In this document: positions 22,436 to 31,629 of the stretch, piece after piece
How positions within the stretch are numbered: position 1 is the first letter of the stretch
Layout: every line of letters begins with the position of its first letter
Source: an uncultured Oscillospiraceae bacterium
GTDB taxonomy: Bacteria; Bacillota; Clostridia; Oscillospirales; Oscillospiraceae
Assembly (NCBI GenBank): GCA_944387015.1
Contig: CALXDH010000024.1
Location: 1-38,263 of the forward strand
Direction: 5' to 3'
Length of the DNA: 38,263 nucleotides
Notes under the pieces: model-generated
Seen by the model: only the letters and a program-made list of their open reading frames with translations
Told to the model about the DNA's origin: nothing
Database searches by the model: none
Translations under genes and position numbers: made by a program

Positions 22436-23713
22436 TTACTCCTGTTCCGATCTGTTGTTCTCCCCGCCCCAGCGGATGTCAGCCCCCAGGGCTCCCAGGT
22501 CTCTTGCAATATCCTCATATCCCCGGGCAATGTGGGCGGTCTCGGAGATGCAGCTCTCCCCCTCCGCCGCCAGGGCCGCCACGCAAAGCGCCGCCCCGCC
22601 CCGCAGGTCCGTGCACCGCACCGGCGCGCCGTGGAGCGTCTCCACGCCGGTGACCACCGCCACCCGGCCCATCACCCGGATGTCCGCCCCCATGCGGGCA
22701 AGTTCATCCACGTGCCGGTAGCGGTTTTCAAAGATGTTCTCCTCAAATGCCGTAGCGCCCCGGGCCCGCAGCAGTGCCGCCATCAGCACCGCCTGGGCAT
22801 CGGTGGGAAAGCCCGGATAGGGAGCCGTCCGCACGGGACGCACCGCCCGCAGCCGCTCCCGGCAGGCACAGGCGATCCCCTCGGGCCCCGCGGAGATGTG
22901 GCACCCCGTCTCCCGCAGCACCGCCGTCACCGTGGCCAGATGCTCCTCCCGGGCGCCCCGGAGAAATCCCGTGCCGCCGGCAGAAGCCAGGGCACAAAGG
23001 TAAGTAGCCGCCGCGATGCGATCCGGCATCACCCGGTATGTGCCGCCATGGAAGGTCCGTCCGCCCCGGATCACCACCGTGGAGGTGCCGGCGCCCCGGA
23101 CGTCGCCGCCGCAGGCATTGAGGAAGCTTTGCAGATCCTCGATCTCCGGCTCCCGGGCGGCGTTGGAGAGCACGGTGGTCCCCTCCGCTCCGCAGGCCGC
23201 CAGGATGAGATTCTCCGTGGCCCCCACGGACGGCAATCGCAGCACCACGGTCCGGCCCCGCAGCTGCGAGGCGGTGGCGTGCAGAAAGCCGCCCTCCTCC
23301 CGGATCTGTGCCCCCAGTTCCCGCAGCCCCGCCAGATGCAGGTCGATGGGCCGGGGGCCCAGCTCGCATCCGCCGGGGTAGCTGATGTCCGCCTGGCCGC
23401 ATCGGGCCAGGATCGCTCCCAGAAAAATGGCGGACGAGCGCATTTCCCTCATCAGTATATCAGAGATGGAACACCGGTTCAAGGCGGCGGTATCCACCGC
23501 CAGGGTGTCCTCCTCCCATCGGGCACTGCACCCCAGATCCCGCAGGATCCGGATGGAGGCGTCCACGTCCCGCAGGCGGGGACAGCCCTCCAGGCGCACT
23601 TGTCCCCGCGTCAGCAATGTGGCGGCCAGAATGGGGAGCACGCTGTTTTTCGCGCCCTGGACGCGTACCTCGCCCTCCAATGTCCTGCCGCCGCGGATGT
23701 AAAGCTGGTTCAT
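22436..23713 (-). CDS. murA: UDP-N-acetylglucosamine 1-carboxyvinyltransferase MurA
   Basis: 425 residues, full length. Lys22 in QGAKNSVLPIL and the catalytic Cys116 in PGGCELGPRPIDLH are those of MurA; the Cys means it should be sensitive to fosfomycin. It also has the ATENLILAA stretch and the FPTDAQA loop. It makes enolpyruvyl-UDP-GlcNAc, the first committed step of peptidoglycan synthesis. It stands between murG and ftsQ, a place often held by murA or murB in Clostridia. Its Arg and Ala content is high, giving very GC-rich codons. A second MurA copy may exist elsewhere, as is common in Firmicutes. Confidence 0.96.
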   Translation of the reverse strand: MNQLYIRGGRTLEGEVRVQGAKNSVLPILAATLLTRGQVRLEGCPRLRDVDASIRILRDLGCSARWEEDTLAVDTAALNRCSISDILMREMRSSAIFLGAILARCGQADISYPGGCELGPRPIDLHLAGLRELGAQIREEGGFLHATASQLRGRTVVLRLPSVGATENLILAACGAEGTTVLSNAAREPEIEDLQSFLNACGGDVRGAGTSTVVIRGGRTFHGGTYRVMPDRIAAATYLCALASAGGTGFLRGAREEHLATVTAVLRETGCHISAGPEGIACACRERLRAVRPVRTAPYPGFPTDAQAVLMAALLRARGATAFEENIFENRYRHVDELARMGADIRVMGRVAVVTGVETLHGAPVRCTDLRGGAALCVAALAAEGESCISETAHIARGYEDIARDLGALGADIRWGGENNRSEQE

Positions 23714-23778
23714 ACCCTTTTCCCTCCGCTTCCCAGAATGGCTTACCGCCCCATCCTATGGAAGGGAGGAAAATTCGG

Positions 23779-24918
23779 TTACTGGCACAAATCCAGAATC
23801 GTCCGGTAGATCCGCTCCGTGGCGTCCCGGATGCCCAGCGACGCCATGGCACGCTCCATCGCGCTGCGCCGGTCCCCGTCGTGCAAAATACCGCAGGCGG
23901 TCTGGAAGAGGGTCTGCCCCGAGGCGTCCTGCTCCAGCACCACCGCCGCGCCGCCGGCCTTTTCCAGCACCCGGGCGTTTTTCTCCTGGTGGTTGTTGGT
24001 GACATAGGGCGAGGGAACGATCACCGCCGGGACCCCCAGGGCCGTCAGCTCGCTGATGGTGGAGGCACCGGCCCGGCAGAGCACCAGGTCTGCCGCCCGC
24101 ATGACGGTAGCCATGTCGTAGATGTACTCCCGGACCTGCAGCGCCGGGTGGTCCGCCAGGTCCACTCCCTTGCCCCGCAGCTGCTCCAGCAGTACGGGAT
24201 AGCCGCTCTTTCCCGCGCCGTGAATGTGGTGGAAAGGTTCCTTTTCCGCCTCCAGGGCCAGGAAGTCCGCCATGGCCCGGTTCATGCCGGAGGCCCCCAG
24301 GGAACCCCAGAAGGACACCACCAGCGGCCGGCCGTCGTCCACCCCAAGCTGCCGTTTGGCCTCCGCCTTGGTCCGGGTGAAAAAGTCCTCCCGCACCGGC
24401 GTACCAGTGACGATGACCTTCTCCGGATGGCGGTAGTGCTGGCGGCATTCCTCAAAGCCCACCATCACCCGCCCGGCATAGGGTTCCAGCATCTCGGTGG
24501 TAAGGCCGGGGACCATGTTGGACTCGTGGACCGCCGTAGGGATGCCGGCCTTGGCCGCCGCCTTCACCAGGGGGTAGCTGGCGTAACCGCCGGTCCCCAC
24601 CACCACGTCGGGGCAAAAGTCCCGCAGGATGGCCCGGGCCTCGTGGGGGGCCCGCATCAGATTTCCCACGGAGACCAGGTTGTGCCGGATCTCCTTGGGA
24701 CGGAAGGAACGGTGGAAGCTGGAGATGTGGACCGTTCGGAACGGGTATCCCGCCTTGGGCACCAGATCTTTTTCCAGTCCCCGCTCCGCACCCACGAACA
24801 AAACCTCGGTTTTTGGGTTTTCCCGCTGCATCAGCTGCGCCAGGGCGATGGCCGGATTCACATGCCCCGCCGTGCCGCCGCAGGTGAAGATGACACGATG
24901 CAGTTTGGTTTCACTCAT
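23779..24918 (-). CDS. murG: Lipid II synthase MurG (GlcNAc transferase)
   Basis: 379 residues. The ATG follows GGGAGG at 8 bases. It shows the glycine-rich loop FTCGGTAGHVNPAIALA, the VGTGGYASYPLV stretch, HESNMVPG, and the C-terminal UDP-GlcNAc site DLVLCRAGASTISEL and VPSPYVTNNHQEKNA. MurG adds GlcNAc to lipid I at the inner membrane face to give lipid II. It lies 37 bases after ftsW, with a hairpin in the gap, and 65 bases before murA. Confidence 0.97.
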   Translation of the reverse strand: MSETKLHRVIFTCGGTAGHVNPAIALAQLMQRENPKTEVLFVGAERGLEKDLVPKAGYPFRTVHISSFHRSFRPKEIRHNLVSVGNLMRAPHEARAILRDFCPDVVVGTGGYASYPLVKAAAKAGIPTAVHESNMVPGLTTEMLEPYAGRVMVGFEECRQHYRHPEKVIVTGTPVREDFFTRTKAEAKRQLGVDDGRPLVVSFWGSLGASGMNRAMADFLALEAEKEPFHHIHGAGKSGYPVLLEQLRGKGVDLADHPALQVREYIYDMATVMRAADLVLCRAGASTISELTALGVPAVIVPSPYVTNNHQEKNARVLEKAGGAAVVLEQDASGQTLFQTACGILHDGDRRSAMERAMASLGIRDATERIYRTILDLCQ

Positions 24919-24943
24919 AAATCACGCCTCCCGGACAGGGTAC

Positions 24944-24968
24944 AAAGGCCGGCGGCTAGCCGGCCTTT
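24944..24968 (-). other. Hairpin over the ftsW stop codon
   Basis: AAAGGCCGGC (24944-24953) and GCCGGCCTTT (24959-24968) form a perfect 10-bp stem with the TAG stop codon of ftsW in its 5-base loop. It is followed on the minus strand by only GTACC, so full termination is unlikely. It may tune murG expression. Confidence 0.5.
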
Positions 24969-26182
24969 GTGGGTTTCATCTGCCTGGATACCGACAATAC
25001 GATCCCCATTTCCGCCAGTTGGATGGACAATGCCGTTCCGCCGTAGCTGAAGAAGGGAAGGGAAATGCCGGTGGTGGGCAGCAAACCCGTTACCACGCCG
25101 ATGTTTAAAAATGTCTGGAGTCCCACCAGGGTGGTGATGCCCACCACCATCAAGCTGCCGAACCGGTCCCGGGCATGGAGGGCGATCCAGAAGCCCCGGA
25201 GGATCAGTGCCGCAAAGAGCAGCATGATGACTGTGGCGCCGATAAGACCCAATTCCTCGCAGACGATGGCGAAGATGAAGTCGTTGTGCTCTTCCGGCAA
25301 ATACAAAAACTTCTGTCGGCTCTTCCCGAGGCCTACGCCCAGAAGACCGCCGGAGCCGATGGTCAGAAGGCTCTGGGCCAGCTGGTAGCCCTTGCCCTGG
25401 GCATCCTTCCAGGGGTCCAGCCAATAGGTAATGCGGGAGGTGTTGTAGCCGATGACGAAGAGTACGGTGTACATCATGGTGGCCGCCGCGCCTATGGCGC
25501 CGCCGACCCAGACCCAGTGGATACCGCCCACCAGCATCAGCACGGCGCCGGCGCCCAAGATCAGCATGGCGCCGGAGAGGTGGGGCTCCAAGCCCACCAG
25601 ACCCGCTACCGCTATCAGAATGATGGCGTAGGGGGCGATGCCGTAGCGGAAGGTCCGCATCAGATCCTTTTTCTTGGAGATGCTGTCGGAGAAGTACAGC
25701 ACGATGGCCAGCTTCGCCACCTCCGAGGGCTGGAACTGCAGCGAAGTGCCGGGGATGCCCAGCCAGCGGGTGGCGTTGTTGCGGGTGATGGCCAGGGGGT
25801 TGCCCGGGATCAGCACCAGCAGCAGCAAAATAACAGCCAGGTACAAAAGCGGCTTTGCCAGGGCCCGGAACCGCTGGTAGTTGATCTTTCCGATCAGCAG
25901 CATGGCGGCCACGCCCATAATGGCGAACACGCCCTGGCGGATGAAGTAGCTCATGGGATTGGTTCCCTCAGTCTCATAGTAGGCGGAGGGAAAACTGGCG
26001 GAGAGCAGCATGATGAGACCGATGCCCGTCAAAAGCATCGTCAGCACCAGAAACGGCAGGTCGATGGGACCCCGGGCCAGTTCCCGGCTCTCCTCTTCCA
26101 TCTCCCGCTGATGCTGCCGGCGCTGCTGAAGCGCCAGCGCCTCTTCCCGGCTCAGGGGCCGGCGGCGGGGTCTTGCTGCCAT
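24956..26182 (-). CDS. ftsW: Lipid II polymerase FtsW (SEDS family)
   Basis: 408 residues from the ATG at 26182, which has a very strong GAGGAGG site at 7 bases. Ten membrane helices of the SEDS type are visible, with NNATRWLGIPGTSLQFQPSEVAKLA, quoted in part (ATRWLGIPGTSLQFQPSE), EEHNDFIFAIVCEELGL and PTTGISLPFFSYGG. SEDS proteins polymerise glycan strands together with a class B penicillin-binding protein, here the PASTA protein at 29111-31531. The frame is open for 84 more codons to an ATG at 26434 that overlaps the mraY stop (TGATG). That longer form adds a tail rich in Arg, Ser, Gln and Pro and may be the true start. Confidence 0.93.
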   Translation of the reverse strand: MAARPRRRPLSREEALALQQRRQHQREMEEESRELARGPIDLPFLVLTMLLTGIGLIMLLSASFPSAYYETEGTNPMSYFIRQGVFAIMGVAAMLLIGKINYQRFRALAKPLLYLAVILLLLVLIPGNPLAITRNNATRWLGIPGTSLQFQPSEVAKLAIVLYFSDSISKKKDLMRTFRYGIAPYAIILIAVAGLVGLEPHLSGAMLILGAGAVLMLVGGIHWVWVGGAIGAAATMMYTVLFVIGYNTSRITYWLDPWKDAQGKGYQLAQSLLTIGSGGLLGVGLGKSRQKFLYLPEEHNDFIFAIVCEELGLIGATVIMLLFAALILRGFWIALHARDRFGSLMVVGITTLVGLQTFLNIGVVTGLLPTTGISLPFFSYGGTALSIQLAEMGIVLSVSRQMKPTKAG

Positions 26183-26433
26183 ATCACTCCCTCCTCTCCC
26201 TGGGGACGCCGCCTGCAGGGGGCGGCTCTGTTTGCGGGGCGGCCACGGGAACCGGGTTGCTCCGCCCTGCCTGGCGGCGGAACTCCGTCCGGACGGAGCG
26301 CTCTGTCTGGGCAGGGACGTTCTCCGGGATGAGACGCTCTGCCGGAGCTGGGCACTCTGCCGGGGCGCACTTCGCCGACGGGAATCCCGGGGACGGTCAG
26401 ACACATTACGCGGGGTCCTGCCCGCTCTCTCCA
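26183..26433 (-). other. Gap or N-terminal extension region of ftsW, with short repeats
   Basis: Between mraY and the strong ftsW start lies 251 bases, all open in the ftsW frame. Translated, it gives repeated RQSA/RQSV-like units (PRQSAQLRQSV, PRQSAPSGR). At DNA level, CTCTG-CCGG-like units recur between about 26300 and 26365 on the plus strand. Either it is coding for a disordered tail, or it is a spacer with repeats. Confidence 0.45.
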
Positions 26434-27420
26434 TCAAAGCCGTCCCTGGACGCCCAGGAAGGCCAGGGCGCAGAACACCAGGGTAATGCCGGAGAACACC
26501 GCCACCAGCTTCGCCTCACTCCAGCCGGAGAGCTCCAGGTGATGGTGCAACGGTGCCATTTTGAAAAAGCGCTTGCCGTGGGTGGCCTTAAAGTAGGTCA
26601 CCTGGATGATGTCGGACATGGTCTCGGCGATGTAGATGATGCCCACCAGGATCAGGATCAGCGGCATATCCATGGCGAAGGCCAGAGCTGCCACCGCGCC
26701 GCCCAGGAACAAACTGCCGGTGTCGCCCATAAACACCTTGGCAGGGTGGTGGTTATAGACGAAGAAGGCCGCAAGTCCGCCTGCCAGCGCCGCCGGGAAC
26801 AGTCCCTGCCGATCCTGAGCGCTCCAGAGGGTCCCGGTAACGGTAAAGAACACCATCACCACGAAGGTGACACTGCACGCCAGACCGTCGATGCCGTCGG
26901 TCAGGTTCACCGCGTTGACGCAGCCGACGATGACAAAGGCGGCAAACACCAGATACACGATCCAGTTCACCGTCACCGTCACGTTGGCAAAGGGGATGTA
27001 CAGCGCATTGCTCAGCAGTCCTTCATACCGCATCAGGCAGAGGAAGACCACCGCCGCGGCCAGCTGCAATACGAACTTCTGCTTGGCGGTGAGGCCCTCG
27101 TTCTGATGCTGGCGGACCTTGCGGTAGTCATCCACAAAGCCGATGATGCCGAAGATCAGCGCGAACAGATACACGTACAGATGAACAAAGCTGCCCCGCA
27201 GCATAGCGTCCCAGCCCAGTACGAACACCGTGACGCCGCCGCCCAGGATAAACATGATGCCGCCCATGGTGGGGGTGCCCGCCTTGGACTTGTGCCAGGT
27301 GGGGCCATCCTCCCGGATCTCCTGCCCGGCCTTGAGCTTGCGCAGCTCCGGGATCAGGAATCTGCCGATGACCAGCGTCAGCACAAAGCTGACCGCCAGC
27401 GCAATGAGTGCCTGTGTCAT
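26434..27420 (-). CDS. mraY: Phospho-MurNAc-pentapeptide translocase MraY
   Basis: 328 residues, about ten membrane helices. Typical stretches: REDGPTWHKSKAGTPTMGG near residues 36-54, FVDDYRKVRQHQNEGLT, the NAVNLTDGIDGLA catalytic loop with its Asp residues, FMGDTGSLFLGG and MAPLHHHLELSGWSE. MraY moves phospho-MurNAc-pentapeptide onto undecaprenyl phosphate to form lipid I. The gene follows murE after 123 bases that hold a hairpin. No murF lies before it and no murD after it, unlike the usual dcw order. Confidence 0.97.
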   Translation of the reverse strand: MTQALIALAVSFVLTLVIGRFLIPELRKLKAGQEIREDGPTWHKSKAGTPTMGGIMFILGGGVTVFVLGWDAMLRGSFVHLYVYLFALIFGIIGFVDDYRKVRQHQNEGLTAKQKFVLQLAAAVVFLCLMRYEGLLSNALYIPFANVTVTVNWIVYLVFAAFVIVGCVNAVNLTDGIDGLACSVTFVVMVFFTVTGTLWSAQDRQGLFPAALAGGLAAFFVYNHHPAKVFMGDTGSLFLGGAVAALAFAMDMPLILILVGIIYIAETMSDIIQVTYFKATHGKRFFKMAPLHHHLELSGWSEAKLVAVFSGITLVFCALAFLGVQGRL

Positions 27421-27492
27421 AACTCGTTCTCTCCCTTTCCTTGGCCGGTCACACCTCCGGCGCTTTGGTATCCGTGGCGGAACAGCGTTCCC

Positions 27493-27519
27493 GCCCGCGG
27501 CGCAGATCGTGCCGCGGGC
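27493..27519 (-). other. Hairpin between murE and mraY
   Basis: GCCCGCGGC (27493-27501) and GCCGCGGGC (27511-27519) form a perfect 9-bp stem with a 9-base loop in the 123-base spacer. No T run follows. The spacer lies where murF would be expected. Confidence 0.45.
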
Positions 27520-27543
27520 ATGGCCCCGATCCGGACTGTGCCG

Positions 27544-28995
27544 TCAGTTTCCGGCTTTCAAGTAGTCCGCCACGATCTCCCGCTCATCCATGTGGTGCTT
27601 GACATGGTTGATTTCCTGATAGGTCTCATGCCCCTTGCCGCACAGGGCGATGACGTCCCCGGGCTGGGCATGGTCCATCGCCCAGTGGATGGCCTCCACC
27701 CGGTCCTCGATGACCACATGGGGGGTGTCGCTGCCCTCCAGGCCCGGCAGGATGTCGGCAATGATGTCTCCGGGGTTCTCCGTGCGGGGATTGTCGGAGG
27801 TCACCACCACGAAGTCCGCGATGTCCGCGGCGATCTTGCCCATCTTGGGGCGCTTGGTCTTATCCCGGTCGCCGCCGCAGCCAAAGAGCGCAATGGTGCG
27901 TCCCTTGGCAAAGCCCTTGACGCTGGTGAGCACGTTCTCCAGTCCGTCGGGGCTGTGGGCGTAGTCGATGAGGATCGTATAGTCCTTGCCGGGGGTTGGG
28001 ACCACCTCCACCCGGCCCTTGACGTGGGGAACTGCGGCCAGCACCCGGGCACTCTCCTCCAGAGAGACCCCCAGCGCCTGTGCCGCTCCCAGCACATCCA
28101 GCGTATTATATACCATAAATCCCCCGGGAATGCCAACCTGAACCGGCACACTTCCGGATTTTTCCACCGCGTCAAAGGCGATGTGGTCCGCGCCCAGGGA
28201 GACGTTCTTTGCCTGCAGGTCGGCCTCCGCATGCTCGGCGTAGGTGAAGACGCGGCAGGTGGCCTCCCGCAGCAGCCGCTCAGTCCAGGGATCGTCGGCG
28301 TTCACCACGCCCACGTCGCAGTTGCGGAACAAAATGGCCTTGGCATCGCAGTAGGCCTCCATGGTCTTGTGGAAGTCCAGGTGATCCTGGGTCAGATTCG
28401 TGAAGATGCCCACGGCGTAGTGGACGCCATGCACCCGGTCCAGCACCAGCGCGTGGGAGGAGACCTCCATCACCACATGGGTGCAGCCCGCGTCCCGCAT
28501 CCGGGCAAAGAGCTTCTGGACCTCAAAGGACTCCGGCGTGGTCCGCTCCGTGGGGATCACTTCGCTGCCGATCATGTTCTGGTTGGTGCCGATGAGGCCC
28601 ACCTTGGCCCCCGCCGCCTGCTCCAAAATCGCCTTGAGCAGGTACGTGGTGGTGGTCTTTCCGTTGGTGCCGGTGACGGCCACCATGGTCATATCGTCCG
28701 CCGGATGGCCGAAGTAGTTGGCGCCCACCTCCGCCAGGGCCCGGCGGGAGTCCGCCACCTGGACATAGGGGATCTCCATCCCCTCCGGCACATCCTGGCA
28801 CAGCACCGCCGCTGCGCCGGCAACCGCCGCCTTGCCGATGAAGGTATGGCCGTCCACAGCAAAGCCCTTCATGGCAACAAACAGATCGCCCGGTTTTGTT
28901 GCCCGGGAGTCATAGCTGACGCCGCCGATGTCCAGGTCCGGGTCCGCTGTGGCGGACAATACGGGGATACCCCGCAGCAAGTCTTTCAATTTCAT
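27544..28995 (-). CDS. murE: UDP-MurNAc-L-Ala-D-Glu:meso-DAP ligase MurE
   Basis: 483 residues from the ATG at 28995 (MKLKDLLRGIP), with a modest TGAGG site at 9 bases. An ATG five codons earlier is possible; the open frame runs much farther upstream into the neighbouring gene and is not coding there. The ATP loop VTGTNGKTTTTY, the NLTQDHLDFHKTMEAY stretch and the SDNPRTENP motif are clear. The DNPR motif is the mark of enzymes that add meso-diaminopimelate rather than lysine, so the wall should be DAP-type. The gene is 115 bases after the penicillin-binding protein, with a TATAAT-like box at 29050-29045 in the gap. Confidence 0.95.
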   Translation of the reverse strand: MKLKDLLRGIPVLSATADPDLDIGGVSYDSRATKPGDLFVAMKGFAVDGHTFIGKAAVAGAAAVLCQDVPEGMEIPYVQVADSRRALAEVGANYFGHPADDMTMVAVTGTNGKTTTTYLLKAILEQAAGAKVGLIGTNQNMIGSEVIPTERTTPESFEVQKLFARMRDAGCTHVVMEVSSHALVLDRVHGVHYAVGIFTNLTQDHLDFHKTMEAYCDAKAILFRNCDVGVVNADDPWTERLLREATCRVFTYAEHAEADLQAKNVSLGADHIAFDAVEKSGSVPVQVGIPGGFMVYNTLDVLGAAQALGVSLEESARVLAAVPHVKGRVEVVPTPGKDYTILIDYAHSPDGLENVLTSVKGFAKGRTIALFGCGGDRDKTKRPKMGKIAADIADFVVVTSDNPRTENPGDIIADILPGLEGSDTPHVVIEDRVEAIHWAMDHAQPGDVIALCGKGHETYQEINHVKHHMDEREIVADYLKAGN

Positions 28996-29044
28996 CGCAG
29001 TAAGCCTCATTTCCGCGTTTTTCACCGCATAAGCAGTCTTTTTT

Positions 29045-29050
29045 ATTATA
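29045..29050 (-). promoter_or_regulatory. Possible -10 box before murE
   Basis: A perfect TATAAT on the minus strand in the spacer before murE. No good -35 lies 16-18 bases upstream, so an internal promoter is only a possibility. Confidence 0.25.
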
Positions 29051-29110
29051 CCCGGACGCAAACGCGAAGGATAATGGTGGAAGATGCCGGAAACCTTGCA
29101 AAACCTGTTC

Positions 29111-31531
29111 TCAGTCCAGCACGGAGTTGTCGCCGAACTGAACAGTGACCACGGTGCCTGCCGGGACCTGTGTTCCGGCGGAGACATCCTGTGTGATGGC
29201 GTGAACGTTTCCGGAACTGGATGTGGTGGCGCCGGAGGCCCGCATGATGAGTCCCGCATTGGTGAGGGCCTTATTGGCCTCCGAGGCGGACTTGCCCACC
29301 ACGTTGGGCACAGTGCAGGGCGTATCCGGCTTTTCCGCCCCCAGGTACAAGATGATGGAGGCGTTATTGGGCACGATGGCGCCGCCGGCAGGGGTCTGAT
29401 CGGTGACGGTGGCGCCGTCGCCTACGGTGGTGCAGGCAAAGCCCGCGTTGCTCAGCCGGGTCTTGGCGTCCTCCAGCGTCATGCCCACTACATTGGGCAC
29501 AGTGGTGTCGGCGCCGGCCAGCTCTTCAGCGGTGTACTCCGGCTCGATGCCCAGATACGGCAGCACCTCGCTCATAATGGAGCTTGCGGTGGGCGCCACC
29601 ATGGTGCCGCCGAACACGGCGGTGCCGGTGGTACGGCTGGGGGTATCCATCGTCAGCAGCATGATGATCTGAGGATCATCCGCCGGGGCAAAGCACATGA
29701 AGGAGACCACTACGTCGTTGGTGCCGGTCTTATCGGCGGTACCGGTCTTGCCGCCGATGCGGTAGCCGGCCACCTGGCCGTTGCGGCCGCCGCCGTCGGA
29801 GACGACCCACTCCAGGCACTCCCGCACCTTGGCGGAGGTCTCCTCGCTGATGACCTGGCGGACGGGCACGGACTCATGCTGTTCCACCACGGCGCCGCTG
29901 TCGTCCAGCACCTGCTCCACCACATAGGGGGTATACAGATAGCCGCCGTTGATGGTGGCCGCCTGGGCGCGGATCAGCTCCAGGGGCGTGACATTGAAGG
30001 TCTGGCCGAAGGCATAGGACGCCAGGGAGACCACGTTGGAGTTGAAGCTTTCCTCATCGGCGAAAATGCCCGCCACCTCGCCGATCATGTCCACGCCGGT
30101 CTTTTCCATCAGGCCGAAGGACTTAAGGTACTTATAATAGGTCTCCGTGCCGATCTTCAGGCCCATGGTGACGAAGGCCGGGTTGCAGGAGTTTCCGGTG
30201 GCCACCTTCAGGGTCTGGAGCCCATGGCCGGCCCGCTTGGAGCAGTTGATGGGCCGTCCCCAGCCCTGGACCGTGATGGAGCCGGTGCAGTTGAAGGTGG
30301 TGTTCATATCCACCACGCCCTCTTCCAGGGCCGTGGCCAGGGTGATGGGCTTGAAGGTGGAGCCGGGCTCATAGGTGGAGTCGATGCACTTGTTGCGCCA
30401 CTGAGAACTCAAAACGGAACTCTTGGCCGCAGAGACAGCTGCCTGGTAGTCCTCCTCCGTCTCATAGTCGGCCCGGTTCTGGGCCAGCTCCGCCAGCTGA
30501 CTGTCCAGCTGGGACTGGAGCTTTTCATCGTACAGCGTGCCATAGGAATTGGGATCATAAGTAGGGTAGGACGCCATGGCCAGGATGGCACCGCTGTTGA
30601 CATCCATGATGATACCCGTGCCGCCCTTGGCGGCGTCGAACTTGGTGATCATGCTGGAAAGGCCCTTTTCCAAAGCCGCCTGGACGCCCCGGTCCAGCGT
30701 CAGCACCAGGCTGTTGCCGTTTTCCGCATCATAGTACTGCTCATACTGATAGAGCATGTCGTTGCCGTTGTTGTCCCGGGCGGTAATGGTAAGGCCCGCG
30801 GTGCCCTGAAGAACGCTGTCGTACTTGGCCTCCAGGCCTACGCCGCCCACATTGTCGTTGTTGACAAAGCCCAGCACATTGGCCGCCAGGGTGCCGTTGG
30901 GATAATACCGCTTGGAGTCCGGCTCCATGTACACACCGTGGACCCGCACGGGACTCTTATCCGGGTCGGAGATCAGCACGGTCTCCCCATCGTCGTTGAC
31001 GGTCGTCAGCTGGTTGCCCTCATCGTCGATCTCACCGTTGATGAACTTGCGCACCTCATCGGCGACTTCCTGGTCCACCCGCTTTTTCACGATCTCGTAG
31101 GCGGAGCTGGTTTTTTCCATCTTCTCCAGGATGGTCTCCTCATCCACTTCCAGGATGCGGCTCAGGCCCCGTGCGATGTATTCGGCGTCCCGGACCTCCG
31201 TGTTGCCCTGCTCCGCCTGCTCCTGCAGATACTGCTGCAGTCCCTTGGGATCCACGAACACGTTTTCCGCCGTAGCGGACACCGCCAGAGGATGCCCGTT
31301 CCGGTCGTAGATCGTGCCCCGGGACGCGGTGATGACGGTGCTGCGGGTCTGCTGGGCCACAGCCTTTTCCTGCAGTTCGTCGTGCTGACGGATCTGCAGG
31401 TCGAAAAGCTTCAAAAACAGCGCCCCGAAGGTAACAACACCCAGCAGCGCCATGACCAGCACCGTCCGGGTCCGGATGATCTGATTGGCCCGCCGGGCGG
31501 CGTCCGTCTTTCGTCTGGGTAAATTTGCCAT
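29111..31531 (-). CDS. Class B penicillin-binding protein with PASTA domains (FtsI/SpoVD type)
   Basis: 806 residues from the ATG at 31531, which follows GGGAGG. A membrane helix lies at about 22-41, then the dimerisation domain (SRGTIYDRNGHPLAVS) and the transpeptidase domain with S391-TFK (EPGSTFKP), SCN at 448-450 and KTG at 595-597. Two C-terminal PASTA domains start at VPNVVGMTLEDA and VPNVVGKSASEA. It cross-links septal peptidoglycan with FtsW. Clostridia may have both FtsI and the sporulation version SpoVD, which share this layout; from one gene in the dcw cluster the two cannot be separated with certainty. An acidic insert lies near residues 166-190. Confidence 0.93.
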   Translation of the reverse strand: MANLPRRKTDAARRANQIIRTRTVLVMALLGVVTFGALFLKLFDLQIRQHDELQEKAVAQQTRSTVITASRGTIYDRNGHPLAVSATAENVFVDPKGLQQYLQEQAEQGNTEVRDAEYIARGLSRILEVDEETILEKMEKTSSAYEIVKKRVDQEVADEVRKFINGEIDDEGNQLTTVNDDGETVLISDPDKSPVRVHGVYMEPDSKRYYPNGTLAANVLGFVNNDNVGGVGLEAKYDSVLQGTAGLTITARDNNGNDMLYQYEQYYDAENGNSLVLTLDRGVQAALEKGLSSMITKFDAAKGGTGIIMDVNSGAILAMASYPTYDPNSYGTLYDEKLQSQLDSQLAELAQNRADYETEEDYQAAVSAAKSSVLSSQWRNKCIDSTYEPGSTFKPITLATALEEGVVDMNTTFNCTGSITVQGWGRPINCSKRAGHGLQTLKVATGNSCNPAFVTMGLKIGTETYYKYLKSFGLMEKTGVDMIGEVAGIFADEESFNSNVVSLASYAFGQTFNVTPLELIRAQAATINGGYLYTPYVVEQVLDDSGAVVEQHESVPVRQVISEETSAKVRECLEWVVSDGGGRNGQVAGYRIGGKTGTADKTGTNDVVVSFMCFAPADDPQIIMLLTMDTPSRTTGTAVFGGTMVAPTASSIMSEVLPYLGIEPEYTAEELAGADTTVPNVVGMTLEDAKTRLSNAGFACTTVGDGATVTDQTPAGGAIVPNNASIILYLGAEKPDTPCTVPNVVGKSASEANKALTNAGLIMRASGATTSSSGNVHAITQDVSAGTQVPAGTVVTVQFGDNSVLD

Positions 31532-31629
31532 GGTCTGTCTCCTCCCACAGGGCCTGAAAGCCCCATACCGAAGCAAGGAGTAAGAAGTCCCCCTTCTTAC
31601 TCCTCACGCTGCTTCATTATAGTGCGGTC

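Noticed and set aside
26300-26365. Short CTCTG-CCGG-like repeats as a possible CRISPR or mobile-element end
   Set aside because: Units are short, irregular and in one reading frame coding RQSA-like repeats; no spacers, no terminal inverted repeats, no transposase.
26173-29148. A 991-codon plus-strand open frame opposite mraY and murE
   Set aside because: Same antisense effect: no recognisable domain and no ribosome site, while mraY and murE on the other strand are certain.
28996-29259. Upstream extension of murE by 88 codons
   Set aside because: It overlaps the end of the penicillin-binding protein gene, has no murE-like sequence or ribosome site, and MurE proteins start near MKLKDLL.
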